A stretch of DNA of 64,000 bases, taken from Streptomyces sp. Q6 (lineage in GTDB: Bacteria; Actinomycetota; Actinomycetes; Streptomycetales; Streptomycetaceae). The position numbers and the translations under genes are program-made. The notes below the pieces were generated by a model. The model searched no databases, was not told the origin of the DNA, and was given only the letters and a program-made list of their open reading frames with translations. The first letter of the stretch is position 1, and each line of letters begins with the position of its first letter. The stretch covers positions 8,494,001 through 8,558,000 of the forward strand of contig NZ_CP146022.1 in assembly GCF_036967205.1 (NCBI RefSeq), in the 5' to 3' direction. Shown here in pieces: positions 17,324 to 26,759 of this stretch.

Positions 17324-18478
17324 ATGTTGCTGAACCGAGCAGTGCTGCTCGCGTCTCCTGCGGCCAACACGGTGTTCACCACGGTGCTCACCCGTGGACC
17401 GGTGGCCCGCCCGGAGATCGCCCGGATCACCGGGCTGTCCTCGGCCGCCGTCACCAAGGCGGCCAAGCCGATGATCGAGGCCGGCTACCTGGAGGAACTG
17501 ACGCGGGCGGAGCGGACCGTGGAGGGGGCCGGGCGCCCGGCCCACCCCCTCGCGGTCTGCGCGGATCGCGAGTTCTTCGTCGGAGTGAAGGTCACCGCGG
17601 ACGAACTCATCGGCGTCGTCACCGACTTGAGGGCGCAGGTCCGCGCCGCCCACCGGGTGCCCGTGACCGATCGCGGCGTCGACCAGGTCGTGGCCGGCAT
17701 CGCCGCGCTCGTACGGGAGGTGTCCGCCGCATACAGCGGACGCACCCACCACATCGGGGTGTCCGTGTCCGGTGACGTCGACCGGGCGGGCGGCCGGGTG
17801 CGCTACTCGCCCTTCCTGGGCTGGCGCGACGTCCCGCTCGCCGAACTCGTCGGCCGGGCGACCGGATCGACGGTGACGGTCGAGAACGACGTCAAGGCGC
17901 TGACCGTCGCCGAGCAATGGTTCGGCGAAGGCGTGGGCACGGACTCCTTCGCTCTGGCCACCGTCGGCGTCGGCATCGGCTGCGGCCTGGTGGTCAACGG
18001 TCGCCTGGTGGCGGGCGGTTACGGGGTGGCGGGGGAGATCGGGCACATTCCGGTGGCCGCCGGTGACGGACCCGCGTGCCACTGCGGCGGGCGGGGCTGC
18101 GTCGAGGCCATCGCCTCCGAGGAAGCCATCGTCACCCGCGCTCGCCGGGCGGCGGACGATCCGCACCTCGACATGGCCGGGGCCATCGACCGTGCCCACG
18201 GCGGGGACGCGGCCGTGCGTGCCGTGTTCGCCGAGGCGGGTCAGGCGATCGGCCTCGGCCTCGCCGCCATGGTCAACCTCATGGGTCCCGAACGCGTCGT
18301 CGTCTCCGGCGAGGGCCTGGCCGCGTACGACCTCTTCGAAGAACAGATCCGGGCCGCCTTCACCGCGCAGGCGTTCGGTGCCGCTGCCCGCTGCCCGCTC
18401 GTCGTGCGCCCGCTGCCCTGGGAGGAATGGGCGCGCGGCGCGGCCGCCGTCGGCATCCAGTCCCTCTTCACCGCCTGA
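17324..18478 (+). CDS. ROK-family transcriptional repressor
   Basis: The 384-residue protein has an N-terminal winged helix-turn-helix (residues about 15-60, ARPEIARITGLSSAAVTKAA) joined to a ROK sugar-kinase-like domain. The ROK part shows a degenerate phosphate loop region, AGEIGHIPV and the zinc-binding CHCGGRGCVE signature (about 247-256). This combination marks NagC/XylR-type regulators that release DNA on binding a sugar. It stands first in the rightward unit, 47 bases before the solute-binding protein, and divergent from GH36, so galactose or a galactoside is the probable signal. The palindrome upstream is the likely operator, with autoregulation. Confidence 0.9.
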   Translation: MLLNRAVLLASPAANTVFTTVLTRGPVARPEIARITGLSSAAVTKAAKPMIEAGYLEELTRAERTVEGAGRPAHPLAVCADREFFVGVKVTADELIGVVTDLRAQVRAAHRVPVTDRGVDQVVAGIAALVREVSAAYSGRTHHIGVSVSGDVDRAGGRVRYSPFLGWRDVPLAELVGRATGSTVTVENDVKALTVAEQWFGEGVGTDSFALATVGVGIGCGLVVNGRLVAGGYGVAGEIGHIPVAAGDGPACHCGGRGCVEAIASEEAIVTRARRAADDPHLDMAGAIDRAHGGDAAVRAVFAEAGQAIGLGLAAMVNLMGPERVVVSGEGLAAYDLFEEQIRAAFTAQAFGAAARCPLVVRPLPWEEWARGAAAVGIQSLFTA

Positions 18479-18525
18479 CCCCGCCGCTCGCCCGCAGCCC
18501 CTCCGCTCCCTGGAAGGACCTCGTC

Positions 18526-19794
18526 ATGTCTGCCCACTCCGCCCTGTCCCGCCGAGGACTCCTCGGTACGTCCCTGCTGTTCGTCGCCGGTTCCGTCGTC
18601 GCCTGCTCCAGCAACCCACAGGAGGCCGCACAGGCCAAGGGCGCGAAGATCACCCTCACGCAGTGGTACCACCAGTACGGGGAGGAGGGGACCCAGGCCG
18701 CGGTCAAGCGGTACGCCGAGCAGTACACCAAGGCCCACCCGGACGTCGCCGTCAACGTCGTCTGGGGTGCCGACACGTCCCAGTACGAGACCAAGCTGAA
18801 CGCCGCACTGCTCGGGGCCGACGCCCCCGACCTCTTCGAACTCGGCGACTTCCGGGCCGAGATGGCCCGCAAAGGGCAACTCGAACCGCTCGACGACGTC
18901 TACGGCGCGGCCAAGGACGGCTTCAACCGGGCCGACCTCGACTACCTGACCGTCGACGGAAAGCTCTACGGCATCAAAACCATCGACGACGTCATGGTGC
19001 TCTACTACCGCAAGTCGCTGCTGAAGAAGGCGGGTGTCACCCCGCCCACCACGTTCACCGAACTCGTCGACGCAGCCAAGGAGTTGACGTCCGGCGACGT
19101 CAAAGGCCTGTTCATAGGCAATGACGGCATCGGCGACAGCCCCTACCTGCTCGCCTGGTCGCAGGGCAAGGACCTGATCGACGGGAAGAAGGTCGTCTAC
19201 GCCGACGCCGCCCGGTCCATCGGCGGCCTGCACGACCTGCACGCCGACAAATCGGTCCTGCTCGGCTTCACCACCGACTGGTACGACGCCGGCGCGTTCA
19301 CCCAGGGCGCCGCCGCCATGCAGTGGTGCGGCCTGTGGGCCCTGCCCACCATCGAGAAGGCGCTCGGCGACGACTTCGGCGTCATGCCCTGGCCCGCCTA
19401 CGACACCACCGGCAGACCTGTCGCCCGCCTCGGCGGCTGGACCCAGGCCGTGAACGCGAAGAGCAGGTACAAGGACGAGGCCAAGAAGTACCTCCGGTGG
19501 CTGTGGATCCAGCAGGCCGACCTCCAGATCGACTGGGCCGTCAAGTACGGCTTCCACGTACCGCCGCAGACCCACGTCGCCGCGAGAACACCTGAGTTGG
19601 CGAAGGGAGCGGCCAAGGACGCCGTCACCATCGGCACCAAGAACGGCATCTCCTTCCCGGCCGAATGGACCCAGGCCATGCAGGCCGGGTTCATCGCCGC
19701 CGCCGCCGACATAGCCAAGGGCGCGGCACCCGCGAAGACCCTGGAGAAGGCCCAGTCCAAGGCCCAGTCGGACCTCGACAAGCAGATGGGCTGA
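18526..19794 (+). CDS. ABC sugar transporter solute-binding lipoprotein (Tat type)
   Basis: The 422-residue protein starts MSAHSALSRRGLLGT with a twin-arginine motif at 9-10 and a lipobox VVAC at C27, so it is probably exported folded and lipid-anchored. The rest is a cluster-B extracellular solute-binding domain (ITLTQWYHQYGEEGTQAAVK, PDLFELGDF, DDVMVLYYRKSLLKKAG, and a C-terminal helical part). It delivers a sugar, probably an alpha-galactoside oligosaccharide, to the two permeases that follow. The frame is open far upstream, but the ATG at 18526 with TGGAAGGAC upstream begins the signal peptide. It lies within the operon. Confidence 0.9.
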   Translation: MSAHSALSRRGLLGTSLLFVAGSVVACSSNPQEAAQAKGAKITLTQWYHQYGEEGTQAAVKRYAEQYTKAHPDVAVNVVWGADTSQYETKLNAALLGADAPDLFELGDFRAEMARKGQLEPLDDVYGAAKDGFNRADLDYLTVDGKLYGIKTIDDVMVLYYRKSLLKKAGVTPPTTFTELVDAAKELTSGDVKGLFIGNDGIGDSPYLLAWSQGKDLIDGKKVVYADAARSIGGLHDLHADKSVLLGFTTDWYDAGAFTQGAAAMQWCGLWALPTIEKALGDDFGVMPWPAYDTTGRPVARLGGWTQAVNAKSRYKDEAKKYLRWLWIQQADLQIDWAVKYGFHVPPQTHVAARTPELAKGAAKDAVTIGTKNGISFPAEWTQAMQAGFIAAAADIAKGAAPAKTLEKAQSKAQSDLDKQMG

Positions 19795-19800
19795 CCCGCC

Positions 19801-20772
19801 ATGACCGTCACCGGCACCCGGCCCCTGGACCAGGCCCGCCCGGCACCCGCCGCGACACCGCGGCGCAGACGACTGAGCGAACGGCAGTCCAAGGCCCTCG
19901 CGTTCGCCGTGCTGACCGCGCCGATGCTGATCGGCCTGGGCGTCTTCCGCTACGTCGCCATCGCCTGGAGCTTCCTGCTCAGCTTCAGCGAGGCCCGCCG
20001 CACCATCTCCCTCGGTGACTGGGTCGGCCTGGCCAACTACCGGCAACTGCTCGGCGACGAACGCTTCCGCGACTCACTGACGATGATCGTGCTGTTCACC
20101 GCCCTCATCGTGCCGGTCACCTTCGCCGCCTCTCTGGGACTAGCCGTCCTCGTCAACCGGATCCGGCGCGGCCGGGCCTTCTTCCGCACCGCGTTCCTGC
20201 TGCCGGCCGCCGTCAGTTACGTAGCCGCCGCCATGCTCTGGAAGATGGCCCTGTTCAGCGGAGTCCCCTCCGGACTCGCGAACACCCTCGGCGCCCTGTT
20301 CGGCGCCGAAGCCACCCCCTGGATCCAGACCACGAGCCCACCCCTGTACTGGATCGTCCTGGTCACACTGCGCCTGTGGCTCCAGGTCGGGCTCTACATG
20401 ATCCTGTTCATCGCCGGCCTGCAATCCGTCCCACCCCAGTTGTACGAGGCCGCGGCCCTGGACGGCGCGGGCCCCTGGCGTACCTTCCGCAGCGTCACCT
20501 TCCCCATGCTGCGCAGCACCTCGGTCGCCATCCTGCTGCTGATGCTCATCGCCGCCCTCCAGGCGTTCGACGAGTTCTACGCGATCTTCTCCACCGGCGC
20601 CTCGCTCGGCAGCGAACCCGTGCGCACCCCCCTCATGCACCTGTACGGGGTCGCGCTCCAGGACCAGGACTACGGAGTCGGCTCGGCCGGCGCCTTCCTG
20701 CTGACGCTGCTGATCGTGCTGGTCACACTGCTCCAGGGCCGGATCCTCGGATTCGCCCGGAACAAGGACTGA
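19801..20772 (+). CDS. ABC sugar permease, MalF/UgpA type
   Basis: The 323-residue integral membrane protein has six predicted helices. The first is near AFAVLTAPMLIGLGVFRYVAI, and the last is near LLTLLIVLVTLLQG. The EAA loop that contacts the ATPase is seen as LYEAAALDGAGPWRTFRSVTFPML near residues 215-240. It forms half of the membrane channel with the next gene. It starts 6 bases after the binding-protein stop and ends 3 bases before the next start, so it is co-transcribed. No ATPase gene is present in the operon; in Streptomyces a shared MsiK ATPase usually serves such importers (inference). Confidence 0.92.
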   Translation: MTVTGTRPLDQARPAPAATPRRRRLSERQSKALAFAVLTAPMLIGLGVFRYVAIAWSFLLSFSEARRTISLGDWVGLANYRQLLGDERFRDSLTMIVLFTALIVPVTFAASLGLAVLVNRIRRGRAFFRTAFLLPAAVSYVAAAMLWKMALFSGVPSGLANTLGALFGAEATPWIQTTSPPLYWIVLVTLRLWLQVGLYMILFIAGLQSVPPQLYEAAALDGAGPWRTFRSVTFPMLRSTSVAILLLMLIAALQAFDEFYAIFSTGASLGSEPVRTPLMHLYGVALQDQDYGVGSAGAFLLTLLIVLVTLLQGRILGFARNKD

Positions 20773-20775
20773 ACC

Positions 20776-21615
20776 ATGAACCGATACCGAGGCACGCTCG
20801 CCGGATCCCTCGCCACGTACACGATCCTGTGTCTGCTGGCCGTGGTCTTCCTCGTCCCGTTCTACGTCCTGCTGCGCAACGCCTTCATGACGACGCCCGA
20901 GATCACCGCCACCGACTGGCACTGGCTGCCCTCGGCCCTGCGCGGGGACAACTTCACCGCTCTGTTCGACAACCCGGAGCGCCCCTTCGGCCGCTCGCTC
21001 GTCAACTCGCTCGTGATCGCCGTCATCACGGCGCCCGTGTCCACCCTGCTCGCCTCCATGGCCGGGTACGCCCTGGCCCGGATCGCCGTCCCGGGGCGCG
21101 GCGTCGTCCTCGCGCTCATCGTCGGCACCCTGATGATCCCGCAGGCCGTGACGTTCCTGCCGACGTTCGTGGTGGTCGGCTCCATGGGCGGCGTCAACAC
21201 CATGTGGGGGCTGCTCGCCCCCGGCCTGTTCAACGCCTTCGCCGTCGTGCTCTTCCGCAGCTTCTACGTGTCCTTCCCCGCCGAGATCGAAGAGGCGGGC
21301 CGGCTCGACGGGCTCAGCCACCTCGGCGTCTACGGGCGGATCATTCTGCCGAACTCGCTCACGATGATCGCCTCGCTGGGGGCCCTCTCCTTCATCGAGG
21401 CGTGGAACTCCTTCCTGTGGCCGCTCATGATCGGCCAGGACCCGAACAGCTGGACCGTACAGATCGCCCTCTCCAGCTTCCTGACGTCGCAGACCGTCGA
21501 TCTGCCCGAGTTGTTCGCCGGCACGGCCGTCGCGATCCTCCCGCTCGTGGTGATGTTCCTGGTCGCGCAGCGCCACATCGTCCAGGGCATCGCGATGTCC
21601 GGCCTGAAGTCGTAA
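20776..21615 (+). CDS. ABC sugar permease, MalG/UgpE type
   Basis: The 279-residue partner permease has about six membrane helices (ATYTILCLLAVVFLVPFYV at the N-terminus, ILPLVVMFLVAQRHIVQGI at the C-terminus). The EAA motif is IEEAGRLDGLSHLGVYGRII near residues 170-190. The C-terminal QGIAMSGLKS is the standard ending of the family. It pairs with the permease encoded just upstream to import the sugar brought by the lipoprotein. Translation is probably coupled. Confidence 0.92.
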   Translation: MNRYRGTLAGSLATYTILCLLAVVFLVPFYVLLRNAFMTTPEITATDWHWLPSALRGDNFTALFDNPERPFGRSLVNSLVIAVITAPVSTLLASMAGYALARIAVPGRGVVLALIVGTLMIPQAVTFLPTFVVVGSMGGVNTMWGLLAPGLFNAFAVVLFRSFYVSFPAEIEEAGRLDGLSHLGVYGRIILPNSLTMIASLGALSFIEAWNSFLWPLMIGQDPNSWTVQIALSSFLTSQTVDLPELFAGTAVAILPLVVMFLVAQRHIVQGIAMSGLKS

Positions 21616-21640
21616 CTCCCCCTTTCCTGGAGGCACTTCC

Positions 21641-22972
21641 GTGAGAACCCGCACCCGCCGCGCCGCTCTCCTCGCCGCCTGCGCGCTGCCCCTGAGCCTC
21701 GCCCTGCCGTCCGCCACCGCCGAGGCGAGAACGCCGTACGTCAAGCCCTTCATGGGCTGGAGCAGCTGGAGCGTGGAGTCCTCCTCGCGTGAGGGCTACG
21801 GCACCCACTGGCTGAACGAGGGCAACATCAAGAACGCCGCCGACTCCCTCAGCGGCAAGCTGTCCTCGGCCGGATACAAGTACCTCAACATCGACGCCGG
21901 CTGGAACTTCACCTACGACTGGACCTATCACTCCGACGCCCACGGCATCCCCGACGCCGACAAGGAGCGCTTCCCCAGCGGCATGCCCGCCCTGGCCGAC
22001 TACGTCCACGGCAAGGGCCTCAAGTTCGGACTGTACGGGGCAGCCGGCCTCGAGAAGGAGGTCTATGACAAGGACGCCCCGATCCTCGGCACCGACTGCA
22101 CGGCGCAGGACATCGCGGTCAAGCCGCTGACCCCCACCAACAAGTGGGGCGGCAGTTGGAAGATCGACTACGCGAACCCCTGCGCCCAGGACTACATCGA
22201 CTCGATCGTCGCCCGGCTCGCTTCGTGGGGCGTCGACTTCATCAAGATCGACGGCGTGACGAAGGACAACGTCGAGGACATCAAGGCCTGGTCCACGGCC
22301 ATCGACCACAGCGGCCGCGGGATGTGGCTCACCGCCAGCGCCTGGCCCGTGGACATCGAGGCCGCCGACGGCCTGACGCCGTACGCCAACGGCGTCCGCG
22401 TCGACACCGACGTCGAGTGCTACTGCGACACCACCAGCACCTGGACCAGCTCCGTCGACGACCGCTGGAACGACCTGCCCCGGTGGCTCGACAAGCTCGA
22501 CGCCCCGCACTACCTGCCCGACCTCGACTCCATGCCGATCAACAACAACACCGGCAGCGGCCTCCAGGACGGTATCGACGACACCGAGCGGCAGAGCGTC
22601 ATGACGTTCTGGTCGATGGCGTCCTCCCCCCTGTACGTCGGCGGGGACATCTGGTTCCTGGACGACCGGGCCAAGGCGATCCTCACCAACCCCGAGGTCA
22701 TCGCCGTCGATCAGGCGGCCGTGCTGCCGCGGCAGATACAGGCCGGCGACCGGCAGGTGTGGACCAAGACCGTGGGCCATGACACCTACCTGGCCGTGTA
22801 CAACATGGGTTCCACGGCCGCCGACATCACCGTGAACCTCGCCGACCTCGGCCTGCACGGCCCGCAGCAACTGCGGGACCTCGTCGCCCGCAAGAACCTC
22901 GGCACCGCCAAGCGGTCGTGGACGGCACCGTCCGTGCCCGCCCACGGATCCCGGCTGATCAAGCTGTCGTAA
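21641..22972 (+). CDS. Secreted GH27 alpha-galactosidase
   Basis: The 443-residue enzyme starts with a signal peptide (MRTRTRRAALLAACALPLSL, cleavage near AEA at 28). The catalytic barrel begins FMGWSSWSV. It continues through YLNIDAGW, GLKFGLYG, the nucleophile D204 in FIKIDG, the acid/base region VRVDTDVE (D255/D257) and WSMASSPLYVGGDIW, then a C-terminal beta domain of about 80 residues. It releases galactose from galacto-oligosaccharides or galactomannan outside the cell. The GTG start has CTGGAGG upstream. It complements the cytoplasmic GH36 enzyme: one acts outside, the other inside. Confidence 0.9.
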   Translation: MRTRTRRAALLAACALPLSLALPSATAEARTPYVKPFMGWSSWSVESSSREGYGTHWLNEGNIKNAADSLSGKLSSAGYKYLNIDAGWNFTYDWTYHSDAHGIPDADKERFPSGMPALADYVHGKGLKFGLYGAAGLEKEVYDKDAPILGTDCTAQDIAVKPLTPTNKWGGSWKIDYANPCAQDYIDSIVARLASWGVDFIKIDGVTKDNVEDIKAWSTAIDHSGRGMWLTASAWPVDIEAADGLTPYANGVRVDTDVECYCDTTSTWTSSVDDRWNDLPRWLDKLDAPHYLPDLDSMPINNNTGSGLQDGIDDTERQSVMTFWSMASSPLYVGGDIWFLDDRAKAILTNPEVIAVDQAAVLPRQIQAGDRQVWTKTVGHDTYLAVYNMGSTAADITVNLADLGLHGPQQLRDLVARKNLGTAKRSWTAPSVPAHGSRLIKLS

Positions 22973-23061
22973 CCGGCACGGCCGCACCGCCCCAGCAGGC
23001 CCGGGCCCCGCGCGGCCGCCGCGCAGGGCCCGCTCGTCGTCGTACGGAAGGACCCCCGCAC

Positions 23062-25425
23062 ATGAGCACCGGACCGTCCCGCCGCACCGCCCTCGGCCTC
23101 GGCGCCGCCCTCGCCCTGAGCACCGTGCCCGCCTTCACCGCCCACGCCGCACCCGGCCGCCCCACCACCTCCCCGCTCGTCCCCGCCGACGAGGCGACCA
23201 CCCTGTGGTACCCCGAGCCCGCTGACGAGGACCTCCTCATCGAACAGGGCCTGCCGCTGGGCAACGGCCGCCTCGGCGCCCTCGTCGGCGGCGACCCCGC
23301 CCGTGAGATCCTCCACGTCACCGACGCCTCGCTGTGGACGGGCGGCGCCAACGACACACTCGACAGCGACGGCCAGTTCCCCTACGGACGCGACGACTTC
23401 GGCAGCATGACGCTGCTCACCCGCGCCATCCTGAGCCTGCCCGGCCACGACCGCGCGGCCGTCAGCGGCTACCGGCGCACCCTCGACCTGAGCAACGGCC
23501 TGGTCACCACCACGTACACCAAGGACAAGGTCCGCCACGTCCGGGAGATGTTCGTCAGCGCCCCCGACGACGCCCTTGTCATCAGGCTCCGCCAGGCCGG
23601 CGGCGCCCCTCTCACCGGCAGCCTCGTCCTGTCCGGCACCCACGGCGAGACCACCACCGCGGACACCGTCCGCCACCTCGCCTCCTTCGTCGGCACCTTC
23701 GGCAACGACCTGCGCTACGCGGCCGCTGTCACCGCCGCCGCGACGGGCGGCACGGTGAGCGCCTCCGGCTCCCGCGTCACGTTCACCGGATGCTCCGAGG
23801 TCGTCATCGTGCTCAGTGGCGGCACCGACTACGCGCCCGACCACGCCACCGGCTACCGCGACCCGGACGCCGACCCACTGCGCCTGGCCCAGGCCAAGGT
23901 CCTGGCCGCGAGCGCCAGTGCGGGCGAGACCCTGCGCGACACACACGTCGCCGACTACCGCTCCCGCTACGACCGGTTCAGCCTCGACCTGGGCGCCTCC
24001 ACCGGCCGCCAGCGCCGACTCGACACCTGGTCCCGGCTGGCCGCCCGAGCCGCCGACAAGGCCACCCCCGACCCCGAACTGGAGGCCAGTTACCTGCACT
24101 TCGGGCGCTATCTGGCCCTGTGCGGCTCCCGCGACAGCCTCCCCATGGGCCTGCAAGGGCTGTGGCTGGAGGGCAACACGCCGGACTGGATGGGCGACTA
24201 CCACACCGACATCAACATCCAGATGAACTACTGGCTCCCCGACCGGGCCGGCATCGAGGACGCCTTCGACGCCTTCGCCGACTACTGCCTCGCCCAACTG
24301 CCCGCCTGGAGCAAGGTCACCCAAGAACAGTTCAACGACCCGCGCAACCGCTTCCGCAACACCTCGGGCAAGGTCGCCGGATGGACCGTCGCCATCTCCA
24401 CCAACCCTTACGGAGGCGGCGGCTGGTGGTGGCACCCCGCCGGCAACGCCTGGCTGTGCGCATCCCTTTTCGAGCACTACGAGTTCACCCAGGACACCGC
24501 CTACCTCGCCCGCATCCACCCCCTCCTCAAAGGCGCCTGCGCCTTCTGGGAAGCACGGCTGCTCACCATCACGGTCGACGGCCACGAGGTCCTCGTCGAC
24601 GACCACGACTGGTCACCCGAGCACGGACCGCAGGACGCGCGCGGCATCACCTACACCCAAGAACTCCTGTGGTCCCTCTTCGGCCAGTACGAACAGGCGT
24701 GCCGCATCCTCGGACGGGACAGCGAACACGCAGCCGCCATAGGGGAGTTGCGGAAGCGCCTCTACCTTCCGCGGGTCAGCGCGACGTCCGGCTGGCTGGA
24801 GGAGTGGATGAGCGAGGACAACCTGGGCGAGACGACCCACCGCCACCTCTCCCCGCTCGTCGGCCTGTTCCCCGGCGACCGGATCCGGCCCGATGCCGGC
24901 GACCCCGCCACCCTCAAGGGCGCCACCGCGCTCCTGACCGCGCGCGGCATGGAGAGCTACGGATGGGCATGCGCCTGGCGGGCGGCATGCTGGGCACGCC
25001 TGAAGGACGCGGAAAAGGCCTACCAGTTGCTGCTGACGAACCTGCGGCCGTGGGCGGGCGCCGACACCGGCACCGCCATGAACTTCTTCGACATGTACCG
25101 GGTCTCCGACACCCGCGCGATCTTCCAGATCGACGCCAACCTCGGCACCCCCGCCGCCATGCTCGAAATGCTCCTCTACTCCCGCCCCGGCCACATCGAA
25201 CTGCTCCCTGCCCTGCCCGAAGCCTGGGCCGCGTCCGGATCGCTGAAGGGCGCCGGGGCACGCGGCGGCTTCACCGTCGACATGACCTGGGAACAAGGCC
25301 GTGTACGCCGGGCGACGCTGCACAGCACCGGCGGCCGCACGACCACGGTCACCGCGGGCGGCCGCACCACCACCGTCACCCTGCGCCCCGGGCAGTCGGC
25401 GGAACTGAACGCCCTCGTCGGCTGA
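23062..25425 (+). CDS. Secreted GH95 glycosidase (alpha-L-fucosidase or alpha-L-galactosidase)
   Basis: The 787-residue protein has a twin-arginine-like signal (SRRTALGLGAALALS, cleavage near AHA) and the GH95 order of an N-terminal beta domain, a helical (alpha/alpha)6 domain and a C-terminal beta domain. Catalytic features are HTDINIQMNYWLP near 380 (the paired asparagines), SPEHG near 518 (general acid) and FQIDANLGTP near 689 (the Asp of the base system). The family cleaves Fuc-alpha-1,2-Gal, and some members cleave L-galactose. In this locus it could trim side chains from galactose-rich plant polymers such as xyloglucan (inference). CGGAAGGAC precedes the ATG. The C-terminus holds a short duplication, GGRTTTVT twice. 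Confidence 0.9.
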   Translation: MSTGPSRRTALGLGAALALSTVPAFTAHAAPGRPTTSPLVPADEATTLWYPEPADEDLLIEQGLPLGNGRLGALVGGDPAREILHVTDASLWTGGANDTLDSDGQFPYGRDDFGSMTLLTRAILSLPGHDRAAVSGYRRTLDLSNGLVTTTYTKDKVRHVREMFVSAPDDALVIRLRQAGGAPLTGSLVLSGTHGETTTADTVRHLASFVGTFGNDLRYAAAVTAAATGGTVSASGSRVTFTGCSEVVIVLSGGTDYAPDHATGYRDPDADPLRLAQAKVLAASASAGETLRDTHVADYRSRYDRFSLDLGASTGRQRRLDTWSRLAARAADKATPDPELEASYLHFGRYLALCGSRDSLPMGLQGLWLEGNTPDWMGDYHTDINIQMNYWLPDRAGIEDAFDAFADYCLAQLPAWSKVTQEQFNDPRNRFRNTSGKVAGWTVAISTNPYGGGGWWWHPAGNAWLCASLFEHYEFTQDTAYLARIHPLLKGACAFWEARLLTITVDGHEVLVDDHDWSPEHGPQDARGITYTQELLWSLFGQYEQACRILGRDSEHAAAIGELRKRLYLPRVSATSGWLEEWMSEDNLGETTHRHLSPLVGLFPGDRIRPDAGDPATLKGATALLTARGMESYGWACAWRAACWARLKDAEKAYQLLLTNLRPWAGADTGTAMNFFDMYRVSDTRAIFQIDANLGTPAAMLEMLLYSRPGHIELLPALPEAWAASGSLKGAGARGGFTVDMTWEQGRVRRATLHSTGGRTTTVTAGGRTTTVTLRPGQSAELNALVG

Positions 25426-25484
25426 CCGCAGCCGCGCGACGCACGCGCCGAACCGATCCCCGACACCAGCGGAGGCCCCCGTCC

Positions 25485-26759
25485 ATGCCCCACGACCGCC
25501 AAGGCCACAGCAGCAGACACACCCGCCGCGGACGCTCCCTGCGGACCCTGTTCGCAGCGCTGACAGCGTTCGCCGTCGCGGCCGCCGGCGCGATCACCGC
25601 GCACGCGACCACGCCGCAGGAGCAGACGACGGGCACCCGGGTGAGCGCCTGGTCGCCGGGCATGACCACCGGCGGCCCGTCCTTCGAGAACCGGACCATC
25701 CGGATGGTGGTGCACAGCAGCGTCGCGGGCTCCGAGGCACGGATCACCCTCTCGAACCGCTACAGCCCCCAGCCACTGCGCGTCGCCGTCGCCGACGTGG
25801 CCGTGCAGGCCGGTGGCGGCGCCGCCGAACCGGGCACCGTCCACCACCTCACGTTCGGTGGCGCCGCACAGACCACGATCCCGGCCGGCGCGGAACGGTT
25901 CAGCGACACCGTCCCGCTCGCGGTCGAGGCCGGCCAGAACCTGCTCGTCACCCTCTACCTGCCCGAGTCCACGGGCCCGTCGACCTGGCACTCCGACGCG
26001 TTCGACACCACCTACATCGCCACCGGCGACCACACCGGCGACACCGGCGCTGCCGCGTTCACGACGACCACGACCTCCTGGTACTACCTGGCGGGCCTCG
26101 ACGTCCTGTCCCCGACGGCCAAGGGCACCGTCGTCGCGTTCGGCGACTCCATCACCGACGGCTACCACTCCACGACCGGCACCTACACCCGTTGGCCCGA
26201 CTTCCTCGCGACCCGGCTGGCCGCCGCGCCCGGACCGCAGCGCCTCAGCGTGGTCGACGCCGGCATCGGCGGCAACCGGGTCCTGACCGACGTACCCAAT
26301 CCCTGGCAGGGCGTCAGCGCCCTCAAACGTTTCCGTCACGACGCCCTCGGCCGGCCAGGCGTCAAGGACGTGATCCTCTTGGAGGGCATCAACGACATCG
26401 GCAACGACGCGGGACCCGACGGCGGCGCCCTCACCACGCAGCACCTGGTCGAGGGCTACCGCACCTTGATCGACCAGGCGCACGCCGTCCACGTCCGCGT
26501 CATCGGCGCGACCCTGATGCCCTTCAAGGGCAACGGCTACTACACGCCCGCCGCCGAGGAGATCCGCCGCAGCGCCAACACCTGGATCCGGACCAGCGGC
26601 GCCTTCGACGGCGTCATCGACTTCGACCGGGCAATGCGCGATCCGGCCGACCCCGCGGCCCTCCACCCGGACTTCGATTCGGGCGATCACATCCATCCCG
26701 ACGACGCGGGCATGCGGGCGATGGCCGACGCCGTGGATCTTCACCTCCTGCACCGGTGA
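25485..26759 (+). CDS. Secreted SGNH/GDSL hydrolase (probable carbohydrate esterase)
   Basis: The 424-residue protein has a signal peptide (residues 1 to about 40, ending AHA) and then an N-terminal beta-sandwich of about 160 residues before the catalytic domain. The SGNH blocks are GDSITDG with Ser222, GGNR, GINDIGND and the catalytic DHIHP near 400. It should remove acetyl or other ester groups from polysaccharides. It follows the GH95 gene by 59 bases and probably belongs to the same transcript. Its frame is open far upstream through the GH95 gene, but the signal peptide and GGAGG before the ATG fix the start. Its last 19 bases overlap the convergent acetyltransferase gene. Confidence 0.88.
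   Translation: MPHDRQGHSSRHTRRGRSLRTLFAALTAFAVAAAGAITAHATTPQEQTTGTRVSAWSPGMTTGGPSFENRTIRMVVHSSVAGSEARITLSNRYSPQPLRVAVADVAVQAGGGAAEPGTVHHLTFGGAAQTTIPAGAERFSDTVPLAVEAGQNLLVTLYLPESTGPSTWHSDAFDTTYIATGDHTGDTGAAAFTTTTTSWYYLAGLDVLSPTAKGTVVAFGDSITDGYHSTTGTYTRWPDFLATRLAAAPGPQRLSVVDAGIGGNRVLTDVPNPWQGVSALKRFRHDALGRPGVKDVILLEGINDIGNDAGPDGGALTTQHLVEGYRTLIDQAHAVHVRVIGATLMPFKGNGYYTPAAEEIRRSANTWIRTSGAFDGVIDFDRAMRDPADPAALHPDFDSGDHIHPDDAGMRAMADAVDLHLLHR

Noticed and set aside
18241-20046. 601-codon open frame on the minus strand across the ABC transporter genes
   Set aside because: It mirrors well-supported genes and has a Gly/Val/Leu-biased composition typical of antisense frames in GC-rich DNA.
20140-24606. 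Three long minus-strand frames opposite permease, GH27 and GH95 genes
   Set aside because: They are antisense shadows with no family motifs and no ribosome sites, and they lie opposite genes with complete catalytic motifs.
23334-25484. Very long open frame overlapping the GH95 gene in a second plus frame, continuous with the SGNH hydrolase
   Set aside because: High GC content keeps alternative frames open. The upstream part is Arg/Pro/His-rich without any domain pattern, and the SGNH gene has its own ribosome site and signal peptide at 25485.
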